DNA from: Silene conica
Taxonomy: Eukaryota; Streptophyta; Magnoliopsida; Caryophyllales; Caryophyllaceae
Direction of reading: 5' to 3'
Length of the DNA: 64,000 nucleotides
Assembly: GCA_029255685.2 (NCBI GenBank)
Contig: CM055313.2
Coordinates: 70,224,641 to 70,288,640, forward strand
The notes below the pieces were generated by a model. It had not been told where the DNA came from. It did no database searches and saw nothing but the letters and a program-made list of their open reading frames with translations. Made by a program: the position numbers and the translations under genes. Numbering within the stretch: position 1 is the stretch's first letter; every line of letters begins with the position of its first letter. Below are positions 11,151-22,484 of this stretch, one piece after another.

Positions 11151-13370
11151 GACTAATGTGCCTACTCGCGCATATTAAAATCTAAGCAATGATAAGGCAG
11201 GTATATATACGTCTTGCTTAAATCGAAGTCGGGTGACAAGCTGGTTGACCAGCTGCCGGTGCTCCACTGGTTGGGGTCTCAAATGCAAAATTTGCCCAAA
11301 AACACGATTAAATGAGTGCTCATCACCAAGTCAATAAAAAATGTATAAAAAAACCAATCTTAGTAATATGTTCCAATAGATTATATGTTTGTAATTTGTT
11401 TCTTTGATATATTCATGTAGAACTAAATGAACGTGAACAAGTTTGATAAAATTTTTATGATGATACTTTTTGAGTAAGTGAAATTTTTTTTACAACTTGA
11501 ATGGTGTTAGAGGAGCCAAATACAAAGAAATACGGGATAAAAGAAATTATATGTCGATCACCCCTCAAATTGAGATTTATCAAAAAAAAACTGTGAATTA
11601 TGATGTAAAGCGGATCAGATCCGGTTTTCGAAATCTAGATATCCAGATATTCAGATTCCAGTAAATAAGAACAAAACATAATGAAGCAAATAATTTTAAA
11701 AATCGTATTTCAAACCATGTTTATAAAGGAATTTCAAAAGGAATTTACGTAAACTGTTATTGTTTTATAAGTCGTATTTCTACGATTATTTCATATTTCA
11801 TAATCATTTGATATTTGTTGATTATTTCATAAAATGGTGTTTCATTCGTATTTCTTTAATTTTAATAATATATTTATAATTAAATATATTTCCTATTTTA
11901 TATTTATTTCTCATCTAGACTTAATTTCTATTTTTTATTTAAGTCGTGATTGTATCTAACTTCTATTGTTATGTAATTGTTAATATTTTAATATTTCTAT
12001 AATTCATATTATTTAGACCAAAATACTACCATAACTCAAGGCTAAACCTTGAAGTAAAAACCGTCATCGAGAGAATTGTATGTGTAAATAATTAATCTTA
12101 TCATCGTAGTGTATTATTAAAGTGTTAAATTAATAGTTTATTTATTTATTTTTAAGTTCTATTGTTTATGAAGTACTATCACATTTTGAACTTCACATAT
12201 ATGTTTTATTTTGTTATTATTTAGGGGTTATCAAGATTTGTGGATTTGTACTATTCAAAGGTAAATATACCTACATTTTTATTATTCAATGTCAAATTTC
12301 TTTCATTATTTAAGGAAAAATTAAATTACTGTAATCATAAGGTTATATTAAATAAATCAAATTCAACCATTTTATTAGTTAAATCGTTCAGTAGATTTTT
12401 TTGTAAGGATGATTCATTTAAGAAAGTTTCTTTCATTATTTAAGGATTAAATAAATCAAATTCAACCGTTTAATTGTTAAATCGTTCAGTAGATTTTTTT
12501 GTAGGGATGATTCATTTAAGAGAGAACTATATGAATAAGGCAAGACTAGAATTGCTTAAACAAATACTCCCCTTTCGCTTAATACTATATTATAAACTAA
12601 CTACAAATTTGACAACATGAATGTCAATGATTAATTACTTTTACTTTCATGAAAAAAAATAGTATTTCATAAAGTTTAAAATGTATGTTTTATTTTTATA
12701 TGTGTTATTTTTGTATTCATCATTTTCCATTGAAAAATAACTCTCATAGAAATAAATTGGAGTTGCAAGGATCTCAATCATATTAACAAGTTGGACAAAA
12801 TAATCTTATTGACATGAATAATGGCTAAATGTACATTATTAATAATATTTATGTCTGCAATATAGTTAAAAGGCTACTTAAAATATTTAATTTTAATCCA
12901 CATGTCATTTTTTATTGGTTAATACATAATTCATTTATATTGATTACTAGATTATCCATATATTTATACAATATTGTAAAATATCAACTTAGTTATCTAT
13001 TTATTTATAAAATATTATAAAAAGACAAGACTAAGTATCTTATTAATACCACAAATCTTGATTCTTAATAGCCTTTAATTTGAACAAAACAAACGGCACA
13101 ATGAAGTTTGAAAATGTGATGAATATTCATAACCCCAACAATGGAACTTGCATAAAAATAAATATATTATTTAATTCATTTAAAACCTTAATACACTTAA
13201 CTTGATGTGAATGGATAGATAAGACATATTAGTAACACATATATGACCATATGGATAAGAAAAATGATTGCTTACGAATTTTCCTATATCAAAAAAATAT
13301 AAACAATTGGGGATAAGTTTTATGACTTTTGAGCATTTTTTCTATTATTATCAAATTTAAGATTAATTAT
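11151..13370. other. AT-rich intergenic stretch, no gene recognised
   Basis: Very AT-rich sequence without an ORF of interest on either strand. Apart from the ~100-bp tandem duplication at 12299-12523, I see no transposon termini or RNA gene. Confidence 0.6.
12299..12523. repeat. ~100-130-bp tandem duplication
   Basis: The stretch starting TTTCATTATTTAAGG and ending GATGATTCATTTAAGA occurs at about 12299-12430 and again at about 12431-12523. The second copy lacks about 35 bp near its start. The shared CGTTCAGTAGATTTTTTTGTA segment is exact. Confidence 0.8.
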
Positions 13371-14001
13371 ACTACTGACAGGGGTGTCGTATACCTATCA
13401 AAGATAAACCAACTGGCCTAAACTAATATAGCTAGAGAAGTCGGGTCGAATCCACAGGGAGGCAAGATACATGTTCTAAGGTCCGCTTATCGGTCACAAT
13501 GGGGTTTTGGATTTTATTATCTAAACTACAGACAAAGGGAAAATGAGAAAAAAGCAAAAGAAATAAAGGTATAGCAAGGAAAAGGAAACAGTTAAGACAT
13601 TCGGTTCACCATAATTAATTAAATCTAGTAATCAAGGTCTCAGGTTAAAACAAATACAATCTAAGGGGTATCGAATATCTCCTCTCGGTCTCAATTCACC
13701 CTAAAACAACAATAGCTTAGCTCTCGCCCTCACCACGTGCCATAATGTGTTACTACAGGCCTCACCCTTTCCAACCTTTCGGTCTAGGTCAAGGTTTACC
13801 GAATCAACTAGTCAAATGCGTCGACTCAAGAAACTAGTCGCTATTAAATGTAACAATTAACAACAAAGATCATATGAGCATAATCCCAATAAATCGATTA
13901 CTATTCTCTCATAATTACAGATCCCCTAAATCTTAGCAAAGGAAATTAGCTACGCATAATGAAAGGAAAATAAAACCTAAAAGAGAGAAAGAGGAAAAGA
14001 G

Positions 14002-14019
14002 AACTAGTTTAAAGATTAC
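14002..14019. repeat. LINE target site duplication, left copy
   Basis: AACTAGTTTAAAGATTAC, identical to 17660-17677. It marks the exact insertion point of the LINE within the solo LTR. Confidence 0.95.
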
Positions 14020-14359
14020 AACAACAACAACATCAGAGCCTTAGTCCCAAAATGTTTTGGGGTCGGCTGACATGAATCATCCCTTGGAACCGTCATGAGT
14101 GAACTCTCATCTCAACAACAAAAAAAAAAAAAAAAGTGGTGTGAAACAAAAAAAATGGAAGGTAAAGGAGTTTTATAAATTTTAAATCGAACTTATCACA
14201 TAAAAAAACCCAAAAAAATAAATCAAGAATAAAGTTTAAAGTGATTTTGAGAAACGAAGTTAAAATTAAAATAAGAGTTTTGGAGGAAAAAGTGTAACAA
14301 ATCCAAACATAAATTTTTCCTTTTTTTTTTTTTAGAAAACTTAATAAAAACATCAAAGG

Positions 14360-17300
14360 CTAGAAGTCCACATGTATCATATCCCTCCATAGTGCCCTCT
14401 CCATCACCATCCCCTCCTGAAGCCCCAGAAATCTCATATCGTGCTCAATCACTCTTCTCCAAGTTTGTTTAGGTCTCCCTCTACCCCTAGCAACCGTTTC
14501 GGCACCCCATGTCGTCTCCAACCTCCTAACCGGTGCGTCCATAGGTCTCCTTCTCACATGGCCAAACCATCTTAGTCGGTTTTCCATCATCTTGTCCTCT
14601 ATTGGGGCCACTTTTACCTTCTCTCTAATCACCTCATTCCTTAACCGGTCTTTCTTTGTATGGCCGCACATCCACCTCAACATACGCATCTCTGCCACAC
14701 TCATCTTATGAATGTGACACTGCTTCACGGCCCAACACTCCGAGCCGTAAAGTAAGGCCGGTCTAATTGTCGTACGATAAAATTTTCCCTTTAATCTTTG
14801 GGGCATACCCTTATCACACAAAAATCCCGTAGCACTTTTCCATTTCATCCATCCCGCTTTAATTCTGTGGGCCACATCTCCGTCTACATCTCCATCTTTT
14901 TGGATAATAGATCCGAGATATCTAAAGGAATCTGACCCCTCAACAACCTTTCCATCGAAAATAATGCTCCCCACCGTCGTCGATCTCGGCCCCGCAAATT
15001 GACACCTCACATACTCGGTCTTACTCCTACTTAGCCTAAATCCACGAGTCTCCAACGTATGCCTCCATAATTCCAACTTTCTCTCAACCCCCTATTTCGT
15101 CTCATCAATCAACACAATATCGTCCGCAAACATCATACACCAAGGGATCTCGTCCTGAATATCCCTTGTCAACTCATCCATAACTATAGCAAAGAGAAAG
15201 GGACTAAGTGCGGAACCTTGATGCACACCAATGGTAATGGGGAATTCTTCCGTTCTCCAAACATTAGTTCTAACACTTGTACTAGCCCCTTCATACATGT
15301 CCTTTATGAGGTCGATGTATTTTTTCGGCACACCCTTTTCTCGCCAAAGCCCACCAAAGTATTTCTCTCGGGACCTTATCATATGCCTTTTCCAAATCAA
15401 TAAAAACCATATGCAGGTCTTTCTTCCTCTCCTGATGGTGTTCCATCAATTGTCTCATGATAAAAATTGCATCCATAGTCGATCTCCCAGGCATAAAACC
15501 AAATTGGTTTTCCGAGATATCTACACATTTCCTAAGCCCCTGCTCGATTATCCTCTCCCATAATTTCATCGTATGACTCATAAGTTTAATTCCCCGATAG
15601 TTGGAACACTCTTGAACATCACCTTTATTCTTATACAAAGGGACTAGAGTGCTTCTTCTCCAAGCTGAAGGCATCTTGTTACCCCTCCAAATCTTGTTGA
15701 AGAGCAATGTTAACCACTCAATGCCCTTCTCCCCCAAACACCTCCAAACTTCTATGGGTATACCATCCGGCCCCTCTGCCTTCTTTGACCTCATTTTCCT
15801 TAATGCCTTCCGAACTTCACTCTTTTGTATTCTACGCACAAATTCCCGATTCACCATGCTTGGCGTCACTTGTACATCTCCAAAACCTTGCTCCCTAGGT
15901 CCATTGAATAGAGTATCAAAACAATAACTCCACCTAGCCTTTATGTCGTTTTCCTGAACGAGTACCTTGTCGTTCATATCTTTCAAACATCTAACTCTCC
16001 CAATATCCTTCGTCTTACGGTCTCTTATGCGAGCCACTTTATAGATATCCTTCTCACCTTCTCTCGAGTCCAACCTCGCATACACCTCTTGGTTAACTTT
16101 GGCCCTCGCATCACGCACTGCCTTTTTAGCGGCTCGGTTAGCCTCCTTGTACTTTGTCAAGTTCTCATCACTCCTGCATTTCCCCAAAACCTTATAACAT
16201 TCACGTTTTGTCTTTATCGCTTGTCTCACGTCATCGTTCCACCAAGATGTGTCCTTACTTGATGGTCTATTACCCTTAGACTCCTCTAGCACCTCCTTCG
16301 CCACATCCTTTACCACAAGCTCCAATTTATCCCACGATGCATCTACGTCTTGCTCCTTGCAATCCGACCAAAAGTTGATACCTCCGACCTTATCCACAAA
16401 CGCTTGTTGGTTTTCCCCTTGTAGCTTCCACCACTTGATTCGTGCCTCACCGATTACCTTTCTCTTCCTGAAGTCTTTCCTACCCCGAAAATCAAGCACC
16501 ACCAGCCTATGTTGTGTAGCGGTACTTTCACCGGGTATGACCTTACAATCGGTGTAATTTTTCCTCTATAAATTCCTTACCAAAAGGAAGTCAATTTGAC
16601 TAGCATTTCCACCACTCCTATAAGTCACCAAATGAGAATGTCTTTTCTCAAACCAAGTGTTCATTATACCCAAGTCATATGCTAGAGCAAAATCCAAGAT
16701 ATCACTTCCTGCTTCATTTCTCTCACCGAAACCAAAACCTCCATGAATGCCCTCGAAGCCAACTCGACTAGTACCCACATGTCCATTGAGGTCCCCACCA
16801 ATGATCAATTTCTCTCCAATAGGAACCCGTTCTACCGCCTCTTCTAGGTCTTCCCAGAAGGCTCGTCGACAAGAAGCATCCAATCCAACTTGGGGTGCGT
16901 ACGCACTTATGACAGTAAGCACCTCATCCCCGACTACAAGCTTAATGCTCATAATCCTATCACTCTTTCTCGATACTTCTACTACATCATCGATGTATTC
17001 CTTAACGATGACAATACCCACTCCATTACGACTTTTCTCCTTACCTGTGTACCACAGCTTATGACCCCATGGCGCTATCACCCTTGCTTTATCTCCGACC
17101 CACTTTGTCTCTTGTACACACATTATATGAACCCCCCTCCTCTTCATAACCTCCCCTACCTCGGCTAATCTCCCCGTCAAAGATCCCACATTCCAAGTAC
17201 CAAAACGCAAGCGAATACCCTTCCTATAGTTGTGCCCCGCTTTCTTTACCCGCTCTTGACCATGCTTTCTAGATCCAAACTCATTTGTCACCACACCCAT

Positions 17301-17408
17301 ACTTCGAGGTGGCGCGCCGCTTTCGGGCGACGACCTAACAACCCTTGCATATTTTTCACTACACCCGGGCCTAGAAAATGTAGCGCACCCTTGCATATTT
17401 GACACCAC
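14360..17408 (-). pseudogene. LINE EEP endonuclease / reverse transcriptase ORF, three lesions
   Basis: The frame 17408-16566 encodes the endonuclease-exonuclease-phosphatase domain, with TWNVGSL, CVQETKW, YAPQ, GGDLNGHVG and SQIDFLLV visible. A single in-frame TAG at 16566-16568 interrupts it. The same frame then continues through TQHRL (last endonuclease motif) into RT at 16502, with NYRGI, FGFMPGRST and FIDLEKAYD. A frameshift near 15330-15400 moves the RT into the next frame, which carries HQGSALSPFLFA and the catalytic FADD (CMMFADDIVLID). A second TAG at 15092-15094 precedes the thumb/C-terminal part (15076-14360) in that same frame. Two amber stops and one frameshift are all that separate it from an intact polyprotein. 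Confidence 0.92.
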
Positions 17409-17520
17409 CCCAGGTGTAAAGATGGCGCGTCGCTTCCGGGCGACGACCTAGCAACCTCACAAACTTATCACTACACCCGGGTCTGAGAAGTGCAGCGCGT
17501 CGCTTCTGAGGAGACGCCCC
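17300..17520 (-). repeat. Repeated block in the LINE 5' region
   Basis: About three copies of a unit containing GCGCGxCGCTTxxGGGCGACGACCTA and CACTACACCCGGG(T/C)CT, near 17310, 17410 and 17488. They lie at the junction of the 5' UTR and the N-terminus of the first ORF. Repeated 5' regions often hold LINE promoter activity; that role is inference here. Confidence 0.7.
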
Positions 17521-17659
17521 AACGATGTCCAAATTTTGATTCATGTCCATAAAATGTGACTGATTTTTACGCTGGTTGCCACAGACCTACCGCAACCCTC
17601 CTCCTTTCTCCGGGCTTGGGACCGGCAGTGAATGTCCAAAAACACACACAAGCGGAGTT

Positions 17660-17677
17660 AACTAGTTTAAAGATTAC
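17660..17677. repeat. LINE target site duplication, right copy
   Basis: AACTAGTTTAAAGATTAC, identical to 14002-14019. An 18-bp TSD fits target-primed reverse transcription and shows that neither end of the element was lost. Confidence 0.95.
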
Positions 17678-17885
17678 CGATTAAAAATGAAAGAAAGAAT
17701 TCAGATCCGAAAATGCAAAGGAACGGAAAACGGAGTTTCCTCTGTCTCATGTCTACAGTGATAGGTAAGACGTAAAAAGAGAGATCCCTAAAACAGGTTT
17801 TTAGTGCTCTTTAAATAGTAAATAGAGATTATCATTAAATTAAACCTAATAACCCACGAAACAACTGAGGCCCAATTAGTGGATT

Positions 17886-18078
17886 ACTCGATCGAGCTTC
17901 AAAGTTACTCGATCGAGTAACTTCATTCCGGAATCCCTTCGATCGAAGAAAGCAAGGACTCGATCGAGATCTTCCCATCTTGTAATGGCTTCATCGAACA
18001 AAGAAGCTCTTGATCGAACATAGAACCCATCGATCGAACAAAGAAGCCCTCGATCGAACAGAAAGAGTACTCGATCGA
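17886..18078. repeat. Cluster of TCGATCGA palindromes in the LTR
   Basis: About nine occurrences of (A)CTCGATCGAG or its one-sided variants TCGATCGAA within 190 bp, separated by irregular spacers with AACAAAGAAG words. They belong to the LTR rather than the LINE. Clustered palindromes may bind protein, but no factor can be named. Confidence 0.75.
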
Positions 18079-18735
18079 GTACTTCTCAGCGCGTAATTCC
18101 TGCTTCGCGCACTGAATTTCAAACGGCCGCCATTTCTTCATTACTCGGGAAAATCAAGAGTTTTGGCGGCATTGGAAAGCTAAGAGGACATGCTTTCATA
18201 TCCAATTGGAATTACTTGATTATCTGTTGTAGAACTCAAGTTATGGCTCTTCAAAGTAAGCATTAGCGGCGTGAAGCTCTTCTTTCGCTTGATAGACTTC
18301 CATTACTCCTACGCGCATCTCAAAATGGTAGTGACAAGCTCCGACTCAACTCTTCTCCTAAATGCATGTATAAGGACATATTTTAGGCTTGATTATGATC
18401 TTCTCCGGCTCTTATATGCAAATAGCACAAGACAAACCAAAGTAGACTATTCGGGGGACATTTGTAGCAAAACACTACGAAATAAGCATGGAAATACATG
18501 CTAATATGACCTAAAAGTTCTATATAAAATGCACGCATCAGCTACTATTAAAAAATATGATTTATACGAAATAAAATATTGAGATAAAAAAACCATCTAA
18601 TTTAATTAGAAGGTATGTTTTATGTTCTTTACAATGGAGAATTTATCATTCTAAAAAAGAAAAAAAAAAGAATAATAATCAAACATTATGCATTAATTTG
18701 CCCTTTTGTCTTCACTCATTAACTTCATATAGCTA

Positions 18736-19403
18736 GGGTTGTACAAATATTGACCCGGACTGCTGGACCGGACCAGACCGGACTGTAAGGGTCAGACCGG
18801 GCCGGACCGGATACCTAAAGGTCCGGTCTGCGAGTCATCAAAATGTGGAGAACCGGTCCGCGGTCCTAGTCGGTCTAAACCCACGGGTTAACTCTTTGGA
18901 CCGGTTGATGGACCGGGTGTGTATAATTTCGTATTTTCTTTAATTATTACTTGCTAAATCTGAAATTTTTAAACTTCCTTATTAATATTTGCACATAATC
19001 TTGTAACATATCAATTATCATAATTTTTAATATTTGGTATTATACTATTATTACTATAATACTACTACTAACCTACGTTATACATACTAGTTATCGGATA
19101 TCCAGACTATTCATATTCAACTTCAATTCTCCATATTCTCCATATTCTCCATATTTTTCAAGATTTATAAAAGGTGTGTATGTATAGTGCACAATATGAC
19201 ATACTAGTTATGAATTTATTGTTTAAAAAAATGGCATTACGAAACTGGCGATCCAAAGGGTTACGGTCCGGGTTTAGACTGGACCTAAGAGTCGCTCCAC
19301 GGTCCGGTCTTTGAGCTCAGCGGTCCGGTCTGCGGGTCGAGAAATGAGTAGAAGTCGGTCCACGGTCCACCGCGGTCCGGTCCGGGTTTGGACCTTTGTA
19401 CAG
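18736..19403. mobile_element. hAT-type non-autonomous element
   Basis: An exact 8-bp duplication TATAGCTA (18728-18735 and 19404-19411) flanks a 668-bp element. Its ends, (G)GTTGTACAAATATTGACCCGG and reverse-complemented CTGTACAAAGGTCCAAACCCGG, are imperfect inverted repeats. Both subterminal regions are packed with GGTCCGGTC/GACCGGACC words. The middle is AT-rich and non-coding. An 8-bp TSD supports hAT. Confidence 0.85.
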
Positions 19404-19411
19404 TATAGCTA

Positions 19412-20084
19412 GATAACAAAGGGACATTCAAATTTTTATATTAGAAAATTTAGTACACAATTTATCTTTACAATCTAATTTAATTAAAAGACAATCTTAA
19501 GCATTTAATTTTTTGCCACAAAACAACTATACTAAATTATTAAACAAAATTACATTAAAATATTTATTAATAATTGATATTGTTCATATTCATGGATCCA
19601 TGTTGTTGGCCTGCTGCTGGTGGTTTTGAAGTTGAATAATTTATAATTATAGGATCAATAATGTAAAATTTAATTTCGTTTTATTTATTAATTATTACTT
19701 ATGTTTCGTCAATGACTATTGACACATTCTCATTCACGCCAAATTAAAATAACTCTTATCTCACATGCATATAAATAGCTTTTAATAGAGTAGCCAAAAC
19801 AATTAAACGTACTTTTTAGAATGAGTTTACCCATGAGTGTCATGAATTAAGGGACTCACTGAAAGTAATTTTTATAAAACCTACATGCTATTAGTATATT
19901 AATCAAAATAACAAATAAAGTACAATATATAGTTTTAAAAATAAATTAGAGATGTCAAAGAAATAAGATATTAACTAACTAACTAACTTTTATATATTTT
20001 AAGACTATATCTTTTAAATGAACAAACTAATTGCTCAAACAAATCTTAACAATACGATAAAATAATACAATTAAAACAGATAAA
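19412..20084. other. AT-rich stretch, probably Helitron interior
   Basis: No ORF or RNA gene. Because a plus-strand Helitron 3' terminus lies just to the right, part of this is probably the body of that Helitron, but I could not find its 5' TC end. Confidence 0.4.
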
Positions 20085-20113
20085 CCCGTGAATCTCACGG
20101 GTCACAAACCTAG
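20085..20113 (+). mobile_element. Helitron 3' terminus (plus orientation)
   Basis: The hairpin CCCGTGA-ATC-TCACGGG is followed 9 bp later by CTAG and then T. This is the canonical Helitron 3' end (stem-loop just upstream of CTRR, inserted between A and T). The 5' end was not located. Confidence 0.75.
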
Positions 20114-21328
20114 TTATTATTATTAATAGAAGTTATTAGTAGTTAGTTTATATTTATTTTATGTTTAATTGGTTTTATTAGTATTGTTTATATTTATTTA
20201 ATAGTTTTGTTTAATTAGTTTGATTAGTTAATATATTATATTTGTATATGTAATTATATTAGTTAGTAATTATGTATATTATAATTGTTTTGTCGTGATT
20301 GTTTTATTTAATTGAGCTCATACATATATAAGTTAAATAGATATGAAGTACAATTAGTTATTAGATAATTAGTGATCATATATTATTGTTAAATGTTTAG
20401 GTAAGGAGTTGAGGTGGAATATTCTGGTTGTGGTTGGATATTGGCTGCATAATTGAGTTATATTGCTATCCAGGTAGGATATACCTACTCAATCTCGGTT
20501 TAGTATGATTATCTTGGTTGGTGTATTACATTTGATGTGATGATTGGTTGGATTATTTATTTATATTGGAATGAGATTGTTACATTATGCATAATGACAT
20601 GAGTATTACATTATTTAATGGCATGATTTAATAGTAGTGTTGTTTCATTCATGAGCATGACATATGCATTGGATACATATTTCAGATATGGATTGGATAC
20701 TGTTTTGATTTGGGCCCAGACTAGTTCTACAGATCAGACATGGTGACCTCTGCCGTTGTGCTGGATCTCGATAACGATCGAGTTATACCTCGGCCTAGGG
20801 AATGGCGGGGTGAGAGTTACGGGATGTGATCACGGGAGTTTGGAGTTGTGTGTGGAATTGGATGCAGAGGTGCATCGGTTGCATGGTCTCATGTAGTTGC
20901 ATTCATAATTTATATTTGTTTGGTTATGCCCTACTCAACCTCGTGGTCGACCGTGTATTCGTGTAGTCACATGTGATGATCCGTAATGGGGAGCAAATTT
21001 TTGACAGGTCTTGAGTTAGCTGTTTTGGGAGCTCATGGGAAAGCATGAAGACGTTGACTTGCCTAATTAGTTGATTAGCCCACGTAGTCAGACTATCACG
21101 ATGTAGTTCTGTAATTTGATGTTTTTGTTGTAGCAGTTTTGTAATTAGTACCTTGATTTGAGTTGAATAAGTTGTAATAATAAAAGTTTAAATTTAATCA
21201 GTTTTATATAAAGTACTTTGGTTTGTTTTACTTTGTTATTCACTACCTCGGTCATTCCGAGATGATAACAACTCTATTTATTTGAGAATGTCTTGTTAAA
21301 TGCTCTTAAATAAATAGGGGCGTTACTT
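20114..21328. mobile_element. LTR-like remnant
   Basis: Composition and words resemble the promoter/R-U5 part of plant Ty3/gypsy LTRs: a G+C-rich island at 20700-20960, a T-rich downstream part, and a terminal AATAGGGGCGTTAC near 21328, similar to the GGGG(C/T)GTTACA ends of chromovirus LTRs. No left terminus, TSD or coding region is visible. The assignment is tentative. Confidence 0.35.
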
Positions 21329-21774
21329 AAAAACATGGAACTTGAATATAAAGTGGATAATAAAATTATATTAAGTTCTAATATGAGATCTTTTTTGAAA
21401 GTTGGATTTTTCGAACAATATACCACCCTAAATCAAATGAATACGGGTTGGTATAAAAATATGGGTCGTATATTTTCACATATAAATTTTACTCGTTCAC
21501 ATACGTGTTTTACATTTTTACCCTCGTCATTTTTTTCCCTTATCCAATTGATTTTTCTTCTTCCTTTCCTCAGTTCCCTTCACCACCAACACCACCTCCG
21601 TTCAAGACCCCTTGCTTCGGTCAGTTCAATCATCGGTCGACTTCGCTCCAACCAACTTCAGCCAACCAATTTATTTTATTGCTCAAAAAGAAAAACTTGA
21701 AGAACTACAATATTCATGATTCACGATGTACTTATGTATGACATTAGCTCTAATATAAACTAATGTCACACTAA
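21329..21774. other. Intergenic stretch, nothing recognised
   Basis: Two overlapping open frames (21335-21700 and 21505-21741) have no family motif and unlike reading-frame composition. I treat them as chance ORFs. Confidence 0.5.
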
Positions 21775-21997
21775 GACCATGTTCTTTCTGCCTTAATTTT
21801 AGCTTCTTTTAATTTTGTTTGACTGCACTCTGTTAAGTTTTATTTACTTTCAATCAATTATGTTCAGTTAATATTTTCACAAAATTAACTTTTAATTCAA
21901 CTGAATTCACTTCACCTCATTTTCACTCAATTTAGTTAAATTCAGTTCTACTCCAATTAATTCAATTCAGTTCATTTCAGCCGAATAGAACAGGGTG
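21775..21997. mobile_element. Tourist/Harbinger-like MITE, family member 1
   Basis: Flanked by TAA on both sides (21772-21774 and 21998-22000). Its ends GACCATGTTCTTTC and reverse-complemented CACCCTGTTCTATTC form inverted repeats. Its interior matches the MITE at 24061-24280 over nearly its full length (GTTAAGTTTTATTTAC, TTCACTTCACCTC and CTACTCCAATTAATTCAATT in the same order). Confidence 0.8.
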
Positions 21998-22188
21998 TAA
22001 TACTTACGCTATTAGGCCATGTGTTATTGCTGCAATTTTAGCCTATTCAAGAGGACATTTAAGTCTATTGACATCGTTTTTTTGTGTATATATGGTTTTA
22101 TGCCTGTAGAATTCCGCGCATCAAACCCTAAGAATTTCAATAAACACGTCAATAATGGCTAAACAATAAACTTATTTGACTAATTATA

Positions 22189-22484
22189 GGAGTCGTTTGG
22201 TTGCATGTAGGAATTCGTATTACATAGGAAGTCGTAAAACACATGATTTTAGAATTCATGTGAATTAAAAAATATTGTTTGGTTGCCATGTAGAAAATGC
22301 AATTCATGTAGGCATTTTCACTTACCTAGGGGATCTAGGTAAGCCACTTCGTCCTTTACGGAGAAATTGCAATTCATGGAAACTTCAAATTCATGTTAGT
22401 TAGAGTAACCAAACAAAAAGGTCAATTTTGCAATTCACGTGAATTTAAATTTTTACGTTTTTTAGTGGGTAACCAAACGACCCC
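22189..22484. mobile_element. MITE with GTCGTTTGGTT inverted ends
   Basis: GGAGTCGTTTGGTTGC at the left and GTAACCAAACGACCCC at the right are inverted repeats. Internal GTTTGGTTGCCATG and AACCAAACAAA words repeat the theme. The target duplication is ambiguous (TTA/TAA-like flanks), so the superfamily is uncertain between PIF/Harbinger and hAT. Confidence 0.7.

Larger units (their letters stand above)
14020..17659 (-). mobile_element. RTE-type non-LTR retrotransposon, full length
   Basis: A 3.64-kb element bounded by a perfect 18-bp target site duplication (14002-14019 and 17660-17677). On the minus strand it has a 5' UTR, an apurinic-type endonuclease, a reverse transcriptase, and a short 3' UTR ending in a (GTT)n-type tail (ACAACAACAAC at 14019-14029 on the plus strand) instead of poly(A). 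Endonuclease plus RT in one ORF with a simple-repeat tail is typical of plant RTE-clade LINEs. Such elements are often mis-annotated as host genes (for example craniofacial development protein 2-like). Confidence 0.93.
13376..18540. mobile_element. Probable solo LTR (Ty3/gypsy-like), split by a LINE
   Basis: It starts TGACAGGGGTGTCG and ends GCACGCATCA, the TG...CA form of an LTR. Flanking pentamers ACTAC (13371-13375) and GCTAC (18541-18545) differ at one base, consistent with an aged 5-bp target duplication. Subtracting the LINE and one copy of its TSD leaves about 1.5 kb. No gag-pol or second LTR adjoins it, so it is probably a solo LTR left by recombination. The AAGTCGGGTCGAATCCACAGG segment near 13440 resembles sequence I associate with plant Ty3/gypsy LTRs; the lineage is not certain. 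Confidence 0.55.

Noticed and set aside
13430..13470. SINE or tRNA-like B box (GGGTCGAATCCAC)
   Set aside because: No A box at the right spacing, no poly(A) or tail, no matching TSD; it fits inside the LTR-like unit.
15218..17168. Plus-strand open frames over the LINE
   Set aside because: They are antisense shadows of the LINE polyprotein.
14360..17408. Host gene of the 'craniofacial development protein 2-like' type
   Set aside because: Endonuclease plus reverse transcriptase motifs, TSD and (GTT)n tail show it is a LINE. That gene name is a common mis-annotation.
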